33,787 nucleotides of DNA from JdFR-22 sp046537735 (GCA_046537735.1 JBKHKH010000003.1:1-33787), one strand, 5' to 3'. Shown: positions 1-7,358, counted from the first letter of the stretch. A program made the numbers and translations. Notes: generated by a model from the letters alone, not told the origin.

Positions 1-725
1 CCTCTAATGTGCCTGATCTCCTCTCCAAGCAGCTCGTATATGGCGTACAAGATCAGTATTAGACCCAAAATACTCAAAACGCCCTGATCCAGGCTGATTT
101 GCCCGGAAAATACTATAAAGGCTTCGTAAATGATGCTAAATATGAGAAATAGGCCAGCGGCTATGAGGGCAACAACTATAAATACCTCAAAAAAATGTGA
201 TACCCTCCTGATGTTTTCGATGAGCCTTCTCTGGAACTTTCCTCGTGCAAGATATAGTTTGAGCTCCTCTTCTCTGTAAGAACTGGTCATTATGTCCAGA
301 TTCAAATCAATGACCTTATCCACAGACTTCATAAGCCTCTCCAGCTCTTCTGTGTATCCATACTCTTCGATCAGCTTCTCTCGAATAAATCCTCTTTTAA
401 AATTCATACTGGTATTGACATAATGGGGAGGGAGACCAACTTTGACATGGGTTTCACCTATTTTGTACAGCTTTCTCAAGTAACTGGCTCCATAATCACC
501 ATGGAATAGGGAAACGAACCAGTCCTTTAACTGCTCCTGGTGTTTCTCCCTAACTTCTTCTGTAGGGAGATATCTCTCCAGGTCGGTGAAGTTGGCCAGA
601 TAAGAATACAGACTCCTGGTGAATTCATCCTTATACTTTTCTCCAAAATCTTTCAGTCCTTTCAGGTTCTCCTCATCTTCCCTGGTCCATCCGAAGTGGA
701 CTTTCTGCTCATCCAGTGTTTCCAT
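1..725 (-). CDS. Globin-coupled sensor (protoglobin domain) fused to PsiE-like membrane domain, 3' truncated
   Basis: The reading frame is open from the ATG at 725 to the left edge, giving 241 residues with no stop. Residues 1 to about 165 look like a protoglobin/globin-sensor domain: His93 sits in GETHVKVGLPP, the usual proximal-haem-ligand context of globin-coupled sensors. A basic linker (RGKFQRRLIENIRR) leads into a hydrophobic part from about residue 178, with one helix at about 178-205 and a second at about 215-233 ending YELLGEEIRHIR, which resembles PsiE (phosphate-starvation-inducible E family). Haem binding and gas or redox sensing are inferred from the globin family; the role of PsiE domains is unknown. 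A T/A-rich TATA-like element 23 bp before the ATG and the lack of a Shine-Dalgarno suggest leaderless translation. The end of the protein lies outside the window. Confidence 0.8.
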   Translation of the reverse strand, partial: METLDEQKVHFGWTREDEENLKGLKDFGEKYKDEFTRSLYSYLANFTDLERYLPTEEVREKHQEQLKDWFVSLFHGDYGASYLRKLYKIGETHVKVGLPPHYVNTSMNFKRGFIREKLIEEYGYTEELERLMKSVDKVIDLNLDIMTSSYREEELKLYLARGKFQRRLIENIRRVSHFFEVFIVVALIAAGLFLIFSIIYEAFIVFSGQISLDQGVLSILGLILILYAIYELLGEEIRHIR

Positions 726-748
726 GCATTAACATTTATACTACAACA

Positions 749-757
749 CTTAAAAAA
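749..757 (-). promoter_or_regulatory. TATA-like box of the globin-PsiE gene
   Basis: On the minus strand this reads TTTTTTAAG preceded by the purine-rich GTGAAAA, a plausible BRE. Its centre is about 27 bp before the ATG at 725, the spacing expected for a leaderless archaeal transcript. Confidence 0.5.
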
Positions 758-772
758 TTTTCACCGTTGAAG

Positions 773-826
773 TTTCGACCGATCAAACACTACGCCATAA
801 TTACAAACATACTATGCCATAATGGC
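773..826. promoter_or_regulatory. Repeat cluster upstream of the globin-PsiE promoter
   Basis: Three signals lie between the hydrolase stop and the globin TATA box. TTTCGACCGA (773-782) also occurs at the histone 1 promoter (1968-1977). ACTACGCCATAAT (789-801) is repeated with one change as ACTATGCCATAAT (811-823), offset by 22 bp, about two helical turns. The second copy merges into the perfect palindrome GCCATAATGGC (816-826). Position and phasing suggest regulator sites; this is inference. Confidence 0.4.
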
Positions 827-833
827 CATACAT

Positions 834-1565
834 TCAAAGATACTTGTTGAACCATTCTCTGGCTGATCTTAATGCTTCATTGAGGTGCATAGGACTGGAG
901 AAAGTGTGATCAGCCCCCTCAATTATTTTAAGCTCTTTAGGCTCAACTGCATTGTCATAGAGGATTTTGCCGTGTTCTACAGGAACAACTTCATCACTGC
1001 TTCCGTGGATGATCATCAGTGGCGGTGACTCTCTTACATCCCGGAGTAAATTGTATCTCTGGATGTCCTCATAGAAATCCTTCTTGAATCTGCTCCCCGA
1101 GGGGAGAACATAGTGGTCACCCTCTTTCCGAGGGATCAGCGGTTTACCGTAACGGGGGACCTTATAGGGAGATCCCATAGTGACTACAGCTTTGACCTTT
1201 TGTTTTCCTGCTATAGCAACCATTCCTCCCAGACTGGAGCCGATAACTCCTATTCTCTCAGTATCAATGTTCTCTTCACTGCGGATGTACTGGAGGGCAG
1301 CTTTGTAATCCTCAATTCTTCCTGACAAGGTCAGATCCTCAAATTTACCATCACTTTTCTCTTTTTCACCGCAACCTCTGAAATTGAACCGAAGACAGGC
1401 ATAGCCTGACTCGTAGAGGTATGATGCTACGGTGGGCCACTTACCCCTATCTTTGTCTCCTTCCAGTCCATGAAGAGCAATGACACAGGGGGCACCAGGG
1501 AAAGGGATATGCAGATTCGCTTTGATCATTATTTCCTGGGAGAAGAAACTGATTTTCTCTTCCAT
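834..1565 (-). CDS. Alpha/beta hydrolase, dienelactone hydrolase / S9-like esterase
   Basis: A 243-residue alpha/beta hydrolase without signal peptide, so probably cytoplasmic. Counting from the upstream ATG at 1571, the nucleophile elbow is GSSLG with Ser113, the acid is Asp193 in HGSSDEVVP, and the base is His222 in GADHTF. The HGLEGDKDRGKW segment after strand 3 supplies the oxyanion region, and RFNFRGCG is typical of the S9/DLH-like group. The substrate cannot be told. ATG 1565 is preferred over ATG 1571 because the Shine-Dalgarno GAGGA touches the upstream ATG but lies about six bases from the second. Probably monocistronic. Confidence 0.85.
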   Translation of the reverse strand: MEEKISFFSQEIMIKANLHIPFPGAPCVIALHGLEGDKDRGKWPTVASYLYESGYACLRFNFRGCGEKEKSDGKFEDLTLSGRIEDYKAALQYIRSEENIDTERIGVIGSSLGGMVAIAGKQKVKAVVTMGSPYKVPRYGKPLIPRKEGDHYVLPSGSRFKKDFYEDIQRYNLLRDVRESPPLMIIHGSSDEVVPVEHGKILYDNAVEPKELKIIEGADHTFSSPMHLNEALRSAREWFNKYL

Positions 1566-1614
1566 GCTCATTCCTCTATTATGTTCTGGTTAGGCATCAA
1601 ATAAAATTAACCGA

Positions 1615-1653
1615 GCAAGTAGACCATTTGAGGCTATGGCTAACTCTCCTTGC
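1615..1653. repeat. Imperfect palindrome between histone 1 terminator and hydrolase promoter
   Basis: On the plus strand GCAAG-TAG-a-CCAT (1615-1627), an 8-nt loop, then ATGG-CTA (1636-1642), a short spacer and CTTGC (1649-1653). This forms a 12-bp interrupted stem. It lies just upstream of the T-rich TATA-like stretch of the hydrolase gene (about 1590-1604) and downstream of the histone T-tract, so it may be an operator or a terminator hairpin. Confidence 0.35.
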
Positions 1654-1663
1654 GACCAGTAAG

Positions 1664-1686
1664 ATAAAAAAAGAAAAAATAAAATG
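1664..1686 (-). terminator. T-rich terminator after histone 1
   Basis: Read on the minus strand, about 27 bases after the histone stop is an almost pure T tract (ATTTTATTTTTTCTTTTTTT). Oligo-T of this kind without a hairpin is the usual archaeal termination signal, and the second histone gene has the same arrangement. Confidence 0.6.
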
Positions 1687-1712
1687 GTTAATAATAGAAC
1701 AGGTACTACGCC

Positions 1713-1916
1713 CTACTTCTTGAGAGCCAGCTTGATGTCTTCGGCCTTAACGGTTTTTCTTCCCGTGTGTCTGGCTACATCAGCAGCTGCTCTAGCTACG
1801 TCAGATGCGTATTCCTCAAGTACCTCTACCATTTTCTTGCTAGCATCTTCACTAACTCTTTGTGCTCCTGCTTTTCTCATCAACCTATCAACAGGTGAAA
1901 CAGGTATTCCAGCCAT
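1713..1916 (-). CDS. Archaeal histone 1 (HMf/HMt family)
   Basis: A 67-residue single histone fold with no tail or insertion. It opens with PVSPVDRLMRKAGAQRVSE and ends with the conserved loop-2/helix-3 block HTGRKTVKAEDIKLALKK, so helix 1, the long helix 2 and helix 3 are all present. It should dimerise and wrap DNA. A strong Shine-Dalgarno GGAGGTGAT lies five bases before the ATG, with a consensus TATA box further upstream and a T-tract terminator downstream, so it is a well-expressed single-gene unit. A second, divergent histone is encoded at 7689-7889, so mixed dimers are possible. Confidence 0.97.
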   Translation of the reverse strand: MAGIPVSPVDRLMRKAGAQRVSEDASKKMVEVLEEYASDVARAAADVARHTGRKTVKAEDIKLALKK

Positions 1917-1937
1917 TTACAATCACCTCCTCTTATA

Positions 1938-1978
1938 TTCGGTCTGGTTATTTTATGTATATATAGTTTTCGACCGAA
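1938..1978 (-). promoter_or_regulatory. Histone 1 promoter with inverted repeat flanking the TATA box
   Basis: On the minus strand the TATA box is ACTATATATA (core 1958-1965) preceded by CGAAAA as a BRE. A perfect 7-bp inverted repeat, TTCGGTC (1938-1944) and GACCGAA (1972-1978), brackets it with 27 bp between the arms. Binding to both arms would cover the TBP/TFB site. The distal arm is part of the 10-mer shared with the globin promoter. Confidence 0.55.
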
Positions 1979-2158
1979 ATTGACTGTACCGGCTTCATTT
2001 CAATGTAATTTTAACCAGGAAACTTGTATAGGCAGTTGAAATAATAATAAACCCCTTTATCCATACCGTAACCATCGATCTTATCCAAACCCACTTATAC
2101 GACACCCCATGCATAGTAGCACAAAAAAGACTTCAGAGCAATACTATTTTTTAAGCGT

Positions 2159-3844
2159 TTAAAGAAGCTCTTTTACACTATAAGTGTTGATTATATCTTC
2201 TTTCTTCGCCCATCCCCGTCTGGCTACAGCAACTCCCAGCTCATAGTATTGAAGGCTGTTCCTGGTATGGGCATCGGTCCCAATGGATAGATTTACTCCC
2301 TGGTCAACTGCTCTTTTAACGTTAGTATCCTTCAGATCCAGTCTCTCTGGATCGGCATTGATCTCCAGAACAACATTATTTTCTCTGGCCGCTTCCATCA
2401 ATTTTTCCAGGTTGATGTTAATTGGTTCTCTTTTGTGGATCTTTCTGCAAGTAGGATGAGCCAGTATATTGACCTCCTCATTCTCCAGCGCCTTTATCAC
2501 CCGGTTGGTCATATCCTTTTCGCTCATTCTAAAAGAGGAGTGGATGCTTGCCAGGACCAGGTCCAGCTCCTCAAGCAGCTCTTTACTTACATCCAGGCTT
2601 CCATCCTTCATTATATTTGCTTCACACCCTTGAAGAACATGAATATCACTGTATTTTTCCCTAACTCTTTCGATCTCTTCTCTCTGCTCAAGGATCTCTT
2701 CTCTTTCCATACCGCCGGCAATCTTCAAACTGCCCACGTGGTCGGTGATGGCTATATATTCGTGTCCCAACCTTCTCGCTTCTTCAACCATTTCTTCAAC
2801 ACTATGAGCTCCATCACTCCACGTGGTGTGGGTCTGAAGGTCTCCCTTCAAGTCACTATATCCCACTATCCGGGGTAGATTTCCTTCCAGTGCAGCGTTT
2901 ATTTCTCCTCTGTTCTCCCTCATTTCAGGAGGAATCCACTGCAAGCCTAAAGTCTCATAGACCTCTTCTTCGGTCTCTCCCGATACCCAGTTGTCGCCCT
3001 TGAACAACCCGTATTCGTTCAACTTGTAGCCCTTCCTTATGGAAACTTTCCTGAGAGCGATGTTATGATCTTTACTTCCAGTGAAGTACTGCAAAGCCGA
3101 TCCAAAGCTCTTATTCTCCACTACTCTGAGGTCAACCTGTATACCGCTATCCAATCTTACGGAACTGCTCTGGACACCTTTTTCAATGACTTTCACCACA
3201 TTGTTCATGTGGGTAAAAGTACGCATAACTCTCTCTGGGGTTGAAGATACCACCAGAATATCTATATCTCCAATGGTCTCCTTCTTTCTTCTCAAAGAGC
3301 CGGTTATCTCGATCTTATCCACCTGGTCCCTGAGCTGGGCAACTATTTGGTTTGCCTGGGGCAATACATGACCAAGGAGATACCTGCTGGACTTCCTTCT
3401 CGCCAGAGAAATGTTCTCCAGTATTTTCTCCTCTGTTTTCCTGCCAAACCCTTTTAACCTTCTTATTTGCCCTTCCTTTGCAGCTCTTTCCAGATCATCT
3501 AGGTTTTTTATACCCAGTTCACTGTATAAGATCTCTATTGTCTTTGGTCCTAGGCCCTCCACATTCATTAAACTCTCAGTATCTACGGGAGCCTTCTCTT
3601 TGAGCTCCTGCAACTTCTTTACTTTGCCCGTTTCCAGATACTCCTCAATTTTTTTGGCAATGCTCTTTCCCACTCCGGATATATTCTCCAGCTCTCCTTT
3701 TCTATACAGGTCTTCAATATCCACACTCAGGCTTTCGATATTTTGTGCTGCCTTCCTGTAAGCCCTGGGCTTAAATTGAACGCCCTCCATTTCCAGATAA
3801 TCACCTATTTCGTAAAGAACCCTGGCAATTTCCTGATTTTTCAT
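2159..3844 (-). CDS. polX: Family X DNA polymerase with PHP domain (PolX)
   Basis: A full-length bacterial/archaeal PolX of 561 residues. In order: N-terminal 8-kDa-like and helix-hairpin-helix part (about 1-150, with ISGVGKSIAKKIEEYL and VEGLGPKTI), nucleotidyltransferase palm (GSLRR at 182-186, metal-binding Asp193 and Asp195 in GDIDILV, Asp238 in VDLRVV), thumb, then a C-terminal PHP domain (about 334-555) with LQTHTTWSDG, ITDH, GCEANI, ASIHS, LAHPT, EINADP and GTDAH. It should fill short gaps in base excision repair, with the PHP part giving 3'-5' exonuclease or phosphatase activity. ATG 3844 is preferred over the in-frame ATG at 3880: a TACTTTAT box lies about 26 bp before it and the upstream extension is not conserved in type. 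A T-run at 2123-2132 may terminate it. Confidence 0.95.
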   Translation of the reverse strand: MKNQEIARVLYEIGDYLEMEGVQFKPRAYRKAAQNIESLSVDIEDLYRKGELENISGVGKSIAKKIEEYLETGKVKKLQELKEKAPVDTESLMNVEGLGPKTIEILYSELGIKNLDDLERAAKEGQIRRLKGFGRKTEEKILENISLARRKSSRYLLGHVLPQANQIVAQLRDQVDKIEITGSLRRKKETIGDIDILVVSSTPERVMRTFTHMNNVVKVIEKGVQSSSVRLDSGIQVDLRVVENKSFGSALQYFTGSKDHNIALRKVSIRKGYKLNEYGLFKGDNWVSGETEEEVYETLGLQWIPPEMRENRGEINAALEGNLPRIVGYSDLKGDLQTHTTWSDGAHSVEEMVEEARRLGHEYIAITDHVGSLKIAGGMEREEILEQREEIERVREKYSDIHVLQGCEANIMKDGSLDVSKELLEELDLVLASIHSSFRMSEKDMTNRVIKALENEEVNILAHPTCRKIHKREPININLEKLMEAARENNVVLEINADPERLDLKDTNVKRAVDQGVNLSIGTDAHTRNSLQYYELGVAVARRGWAKKEDIINTYSVKELL

Positions 3845-3985
3845 TAAACCCTGCTCCCTATTCCCATAAAGTATTACCAAACAAAAATTTTCCTGCAGTC
3901 AAAACTTTAGTGCAAAAATTTACTGAAGAGATTGTGGTTGAATATAAAAGACATGATTATAATAACTTGGGAGAATACAAAATAG

Positions 3986-3993
3986 TTTATTAA
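3986..3993 (+). promoter_or_regulatory. TATA-like box of the 79-residue orphan gene
   Basis: TTTATTAA followed by ATAATTAT. The predicted transcript start near 4018 would leave a leader of about 60 bases before the Shine-Dalgarno GAGGGG and the ATG at 4081. Confidence 0.35.
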
Positions 3994-4080
3994 TAATTAT
4001 TGCCCTACTCTATCCTGTTAACAGCTTGAAGAAAATAGATGGAAATAGATTAGAATAAACCTGATTTAGAGGGGTTAAAA

Positions 4081-4320
4081 ATGCCATTGATTAAATTCGT
4101 CAACAGTTACGGGAAAGATATGGTTCTTATAGAGACCCTCATGTCACATGAGGAGCTCGAATCCGAGTACGAGAATTTCCTGAAGGAGACCGACGGGGAT
4201 TATGGTCTAGATACGTTTATCCAGTATCTAAATGATAAAAAAGCCCCCGTTATTGCCGTACACAGACTGCCTGCCGACCACACTATCAAATGGCACCTCT
4301 GCAGTGAGCAAACTGGCTAA
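4081..4320 (+). CDS. Small acidic protein of unknown function
   Basis: A 79-residue protein I do not recognise. It is soluble, without signal peptide or membrane segment, and acidic in the middle (HEELESEYENFLKETDGDYG). Only one cysteine is present, near the C terminus, so it is not a zinc ribbon. A good Shine-Dalgarno GAGGGG lies seven bases before the ATG and a TATA-like box is present, which supports a real gene. It stands alone between divergently read PolX and the convergent actin-like gene, with which it shares a palindromic termination region. Confidence 0.6.
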   Translation: MPLIKFVNSYGKDMVLIETLMSHEELESEYENFLKETDGDYGLDTFIQYLNDKKAPVIAVHRLPADHTIKWHLCSEQTG

Positions 4321-4386
4321 TATATTTCTAAAGTTTATATTTAATACACAAGTGATGTAGAATTGACAGCCCAGAAATAGCTTTAA

Positions 4387-4426
4387 AGAAAAAAATTGGT
4401 TTACAGTTATATGGTCAATATAACTG
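4387..4426 (-). terminator. Hairpin plus T-run terminator of the actin-like gene
   Basis: A perfect 9-bp inverted repeat, CAGTTATAT (4404-4412) and ATATAACTG (4418-4426) with a 5-nt loop, begins 1 bp after the actin-like stop codon. On the minus strand it is followed by CCAATTTTTTTC (T-run about 4389-4395). The form is that of an intrinsic terminator and could act for the convergent small gene as well. Confidence 0.6.
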
Positions 4427-4427
4427 T

Positions 4428-5468
4428 TTATTTGGATGACGACTTCGCTTCTTTTTGTTCCTGTGGTTTTTTCTGTGAAGCTGCCGTTGTCTCACCCTGT
4501 TTGGTTAAAGCTGCTATCAAACAACCTCTTGCTATGGTGTATATGGGATCCTTGGCTTTATTAATCTTGGAGATATCTATGGGCAAATTTGCTTCCCTTA
4601 ATCTGTTCTCAAAAACATCATTGAAACCGCGAGGTCTGGTGCTTCCTCCGGCAATCGCTATAGGGAATTCAGTTTCGGGCGGTGTAACTTCAGATAGTTT
4701 TTTCTTCAGGTTCTGGATGATATAGGTAATCAAAGCATCGTAATATACCGATAGCGCTCCTTCAACACTTCCTACCTCGAATTCCGTGGTAAGAGAAAAG
4801 TTCTTTTCTTTTATCGAAGTTACTCTCTCTTTGGTTAAACCTGTAGCTATTGATACTTGCTCATCGATCCAGTCTCCTCCTCTGGAGATGCTGAATGAGA
4901 CAATCGGAGTGGCCATGTACGCCACAGTGACATTGGTCAAGCCTGCTCCTACGCTAACCCCCACACCTGTAAAGCTGTGTTTACCCAGTTCTGAATAGAT
5001 CACCGCCAATGCCTCATCTATTACTTGCGTATCATAATTTAGTCTCTTTGCCAGGGCTTCTATCGTTCTCTTGTGATAAAGGACATTCATATTGGAATCG
5101 ATTGGGTTTGCAGGTGTAGAGATACAACAAAGCTCGTTATGAGTGGTTGGTTTGGATAAGACTTTCTCAATAATGAGCTTGATCATGGGTATGGATTCTT
5201 TCTCCTCGGGGCTAATTATACCATGTTTCATTGGTCTTCTCGCGTTGCGAGCGAATACGTTAGCAAATTTAAAGGCATCTTCACCTAAAATATGGAATTT
5301 GTCTTCCTTTTCTATATACAACACCTTTGCCATGTCCAGCATACTTTTGGTCAAATCACTGGCATCTATTTCAAGAAAAGAGTTCCTTTCCTGGGCGAAA
5401 ACAGTAGAGTCTCCTTCTTTTTCTGCACAAATAATATTCATTGTGCCTACATCAAGTCCCTTTGCCAT
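4428..5468 (-). CDS. Actin/MreB-superfamily ATPase (archaeal actin-like filament protein candidate)
   Basis: A 346-residue actin-fold protein. Phosphate-1 loop LDVGTMN is at 5-11, the connecting helix DEALAVIYSEL at 151-161, phosphate-2 loop VSVGAGLTNV at 171-180, GGDWID at 197-202, and the adenosine motif IAGGSTRPRGF at 272-282. The size fits MreB and the halophile actin-like proteins rather than Hsp70, which is longer. In the phosphate-2 loop, Ser172 stands where MreB and actin usually have Asp, so nucleotide hydrolysis may differ. A Lys/Gln/Ser-rich tail (about 328-346) is probably disordered. AAGGAGTTGAT is the Shine-Dalgarno. The gene lies 131 bp downstream of a membrane-protein gene on the same strand; a partnership is inference. 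Confidence 0.8.
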   Translation of the reverse strand: MAKGLDVGTMNIICAEKEGDSTVFAQERNSFLEIDASDLTKSMLDMAKVLYIEKEDKFHILGEDAFKFANVFARNARRPMKHGIISPEEKESIPMIKLIIEKVLSKPTTHNELCCISTPANPIDSNMNVLYHKRTIEALAKRLNYDTQVIDEALAVIYSELGKHSFTGVGVSVGAGLTNVTVAYMATPIVSFSISRGGDWIDEQVSIATGLTKERVTSIKEKNFSLTTEFEVGSVEGALSVYYDALITYIIQNLKKKLSEVTPPETEFPIAIAGGSTRPRGFNDVFENRLREANLPIDISKINKAKDPIYTIARGCLIAALTKQGETTAASQKKPQEQKEAKSSSK

Positions 5469-5599
5469 TTTATCAACTCCTTAACAGACGTGATTTATGG
5501 TAATAGTATTTAACATTGATGTAATTGTTATAATTATAATGAAGAGAATGTCGTATGTTATATAAAGTATTGTGATACTTAAAATATTAAGATTATTAT

Positions 5600-6355
5600 T
5601 TATTGAGAAAATCTTTGAATAAATCGTCTATATTTACTATTATCTTCCTCTTCAGTTCCTTTACTTGATGTAGCTCTCAACAGATTGGAGACTTCTTCCA
5701 GTTCTGCATCCTCTACCTCCACTCTTCCAGACTCCACATTTTGCAATAGTTTCACTTCATCCACACCATCTTTAACCCTGGTGGTTTCTCTCTCCGTAAA
5801 GGCTCTACTGGGCCTGAAACCTTGCATATTGACGTCTCTGAATTTCAAACCCGATTCAGAAAAATCCAATATTCTCCTGGTAGATTCCTCAATGGCCCTA
5901 TCCACTTCTCTTTCAATATCTTCGTCAGTGTACTGGATTTCCTCCTTGATGCTCACCGGCTTGCCCTCGATGAGGTTGAGCACTGCATTAGCGAAAGAGT
6001 TGGCCACCAGTACGGTAGCGCCACCAGCATAAAGAAGAATTATATAAGTAATATTGGGATAAGCCCATTCCTGGGGATAATCCAATGCAAATTTTGCCGC
6101 ACCAGCAGTACACAGGGCAAAAGCTACTGGTATTACGTAACTGGTGTAAACACTCCTCTGTTTTATCATCAAATTTAGACCGGTGAGTGATACCGCCATT
6201 CCAAAAGCCACAATGCTGTAGGTAAAGCTGATCTGAGCAGGATCAGAAAATCTGGTGAGATTTATTGAGACCGCAAATACCACACCTAACAGAGCCAAAA
6301 TTATCCCAGATAGAAACATGAGTGAAGCAGTGTAGTACTTAAATTTTGAGGTCAT
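5600..6355 (-). CDS. Four-helix membrane protein with charged cytoplasmic tail, unknown function
   Basis: About 251 residues. The N-terminal half has four hydrophobic segments (from ATG 6355, roughly residues 9-33, 40-60, 71-90 and 102-124), with short loops. The C-terminal half is soluble and strongly charged (KEEIQYTDEDIEREVDRAIE and later stretches), ending in a Glu/Ser-rich tail. I recognise no family. A TATA box TTTATA at 6380-6385 lies 25 bp before the ATG at 6355, so the likely start is this ATG, leaderless, rather than ATG 6376, which falls too close to the TATA box. The adjacent actin-like gene suggests a possible membrane anchor or shape partner; this is inference. Confidence 0.7.
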   Translation of the reverse strand: MTSKFKYYTASLMFLSGIILALLGVVFAVSINLTRFSDPAQISFTYSIVAFGMAVSLTGLNLMIKQRSVYTSYVIPVAFALCTAGAAKFALDYPQEWAYPNITYIILLYAGGATVLVANSFANAVLNLIEGKPVSIKEEIQYTDEDIEREVDRAIEESTRRILDFSESGLKFRDVNMQGFRPSRAFTERETTRVKDGVDEVKLLQNVESGRVEVEDAELEEVSNLLRATSSKGTEEEDNSKYRRFIQRFSQ

Positions 6356-6379
6356 GCAGTAAAACCTAACCAGCATATG

Positions 6380-6388
6380 TATAAATAG
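6380..6388 (-). promoter_or_regulatory. TATA box deciding the start of the membrane-protein gene
   Basis: CTATTTATA on the minus strand. Its distance of about 27 bp from centre to ATG 6355 matches a transcript that begins at that start codon. Confidence 0.5.
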
Positions 6389-6569
6389 GTTCTTTAATTT
6401 TCACTATCATAATGAGAGGTCTGATCTCTAAAATTAAACACATCCTCATAAAATAGCAGGTTTATAATTCGTCATGCTCCACAAAGATCTCAACGTAACA
6501 GGCAGAACATATCCTATTAATCCTTTTTCCAGCAAAAAGTTTTTTACTATACAGATAGGGTAGGAAGAG

Positions 6570-7358
6570 ATGCCCGAACTTCCTGAAGTCGAAGTTTTTA
6601 GACAGTATATGGATAATACCTCTCTTGATCAAACTATTCAAAATGTGGAGGTTAAAAATTCCCTCATTTTAGAAGACACCACTCCAGGAAGGCTGCGATC
6701 ATGGTTGATGGGAAAAAAATTCCACCTCACTCACCGTTACGGCAAATACCTATTCGCTAAGGCCAGTCAAGACCTGTGTTTGGTAATGCATTTCGGCATG
6801 ACCGGACATCTCCGCTATTTAAGACAGTCCGAGGAAGCTCCAGACCACACTCGCCTCTTATTTTGGTTTAATAACGGAAATAGGCTAGCATATGTTTGTC
6901 AGAGGATGTTGGGGAGAGTCGGAGTCGTGGAGAGTGTGGACCAGTTCATCCACAAAAAGCATCTAGGTTCCGATGCTTTAAACATGAACATTGAAGAATT
7001 TAAGGAACTTATGAGAGGTAGGAAAGGGCGAGCCAAGTCCATTTTAATGAATCAAAAGATTATCGCTGGAATTGGGAATATCTACTCAGACGAGATCCTG
7101 TATCAAACAGGAGTACATCCAGAGACAAGGATCAGTGATTTGAGTGAAGAAGCCGTAGAGAAGTTGTTTGAGAATATAGTAGAGGTATTGAGCACAGCAG
7201 TAAATACAAAGGCCAATTTTAGCGAGTTGCCCCCTTCATATTTAATTCCCCATAGATACAAGGGAGGGAAATGCCCTTTGTGCGGAGAGCATTTAAAATC
7301 CCTCAAATTATCGGGTCGCACTGTCTATTTTTGCCCCCGAAGACAGCAGAGGATTTGA
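6570..7358 (+). CDS. Formamidopyrimidine-DNA glycosylase / endonuclease VIII family (Fpg/Nei)
   Basis: A 262-residue bifunctional DNA glycosylase/AP lyase of bacterial type. Pro2 and Glu3 in MPELPEVE are the catalytic N terminus, Lys59 in YGKYLF matches the conserved beta-strand lysine, MHFGMTGHLR holds the intercalation loop, and GIGNIYSDEILY (167-178) is the helix-two-turn-helix. The C-terminal zinc finger has Cys235, Cys238 and Cys255, but the fourth ligand position is Arg258 (CPRRQ instead of CPxCQ). Arg250 of the finger hairpin is kept. It should excise oxidised bases and cleave the abasic site. Such enzymes are uncommon in archaea, so bacterial origin is likely. The start is fixed by the catalytic proline; a T-rich TATA-like stretch lies just upstream. 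Confidence 0.93.
   Translation: MPELPEVEVFRQYMDNTSLDQTIQNVEVKNSLILEDTTPGRLRSWLMGKKFHLTHRYGKYLFAKASQDLCLVMHFGMTGHLRYLRQSEEAPDHTRLLFWFNNGNRLAYVCQRMLGRVGVVESVDQFIHKKHLGSDALNMNIEEFKELMRGRKGRAKSILMNQKIIAGIGNIYSDEILYQTGVHPETRISDLSEEAVEKLFENIVEVLSTAVNTKANFSELPPSYLIPHRYKGGKCPLCGEHLKSLKLSGRTVYFCPRRQQRI

Noticed and set aside
3845..3880. Twelve-residue N-terminal extension of PolX from ATG 3880
   Set aside because: The TATA-like box falls inside this extension, so it should not be transcribed.
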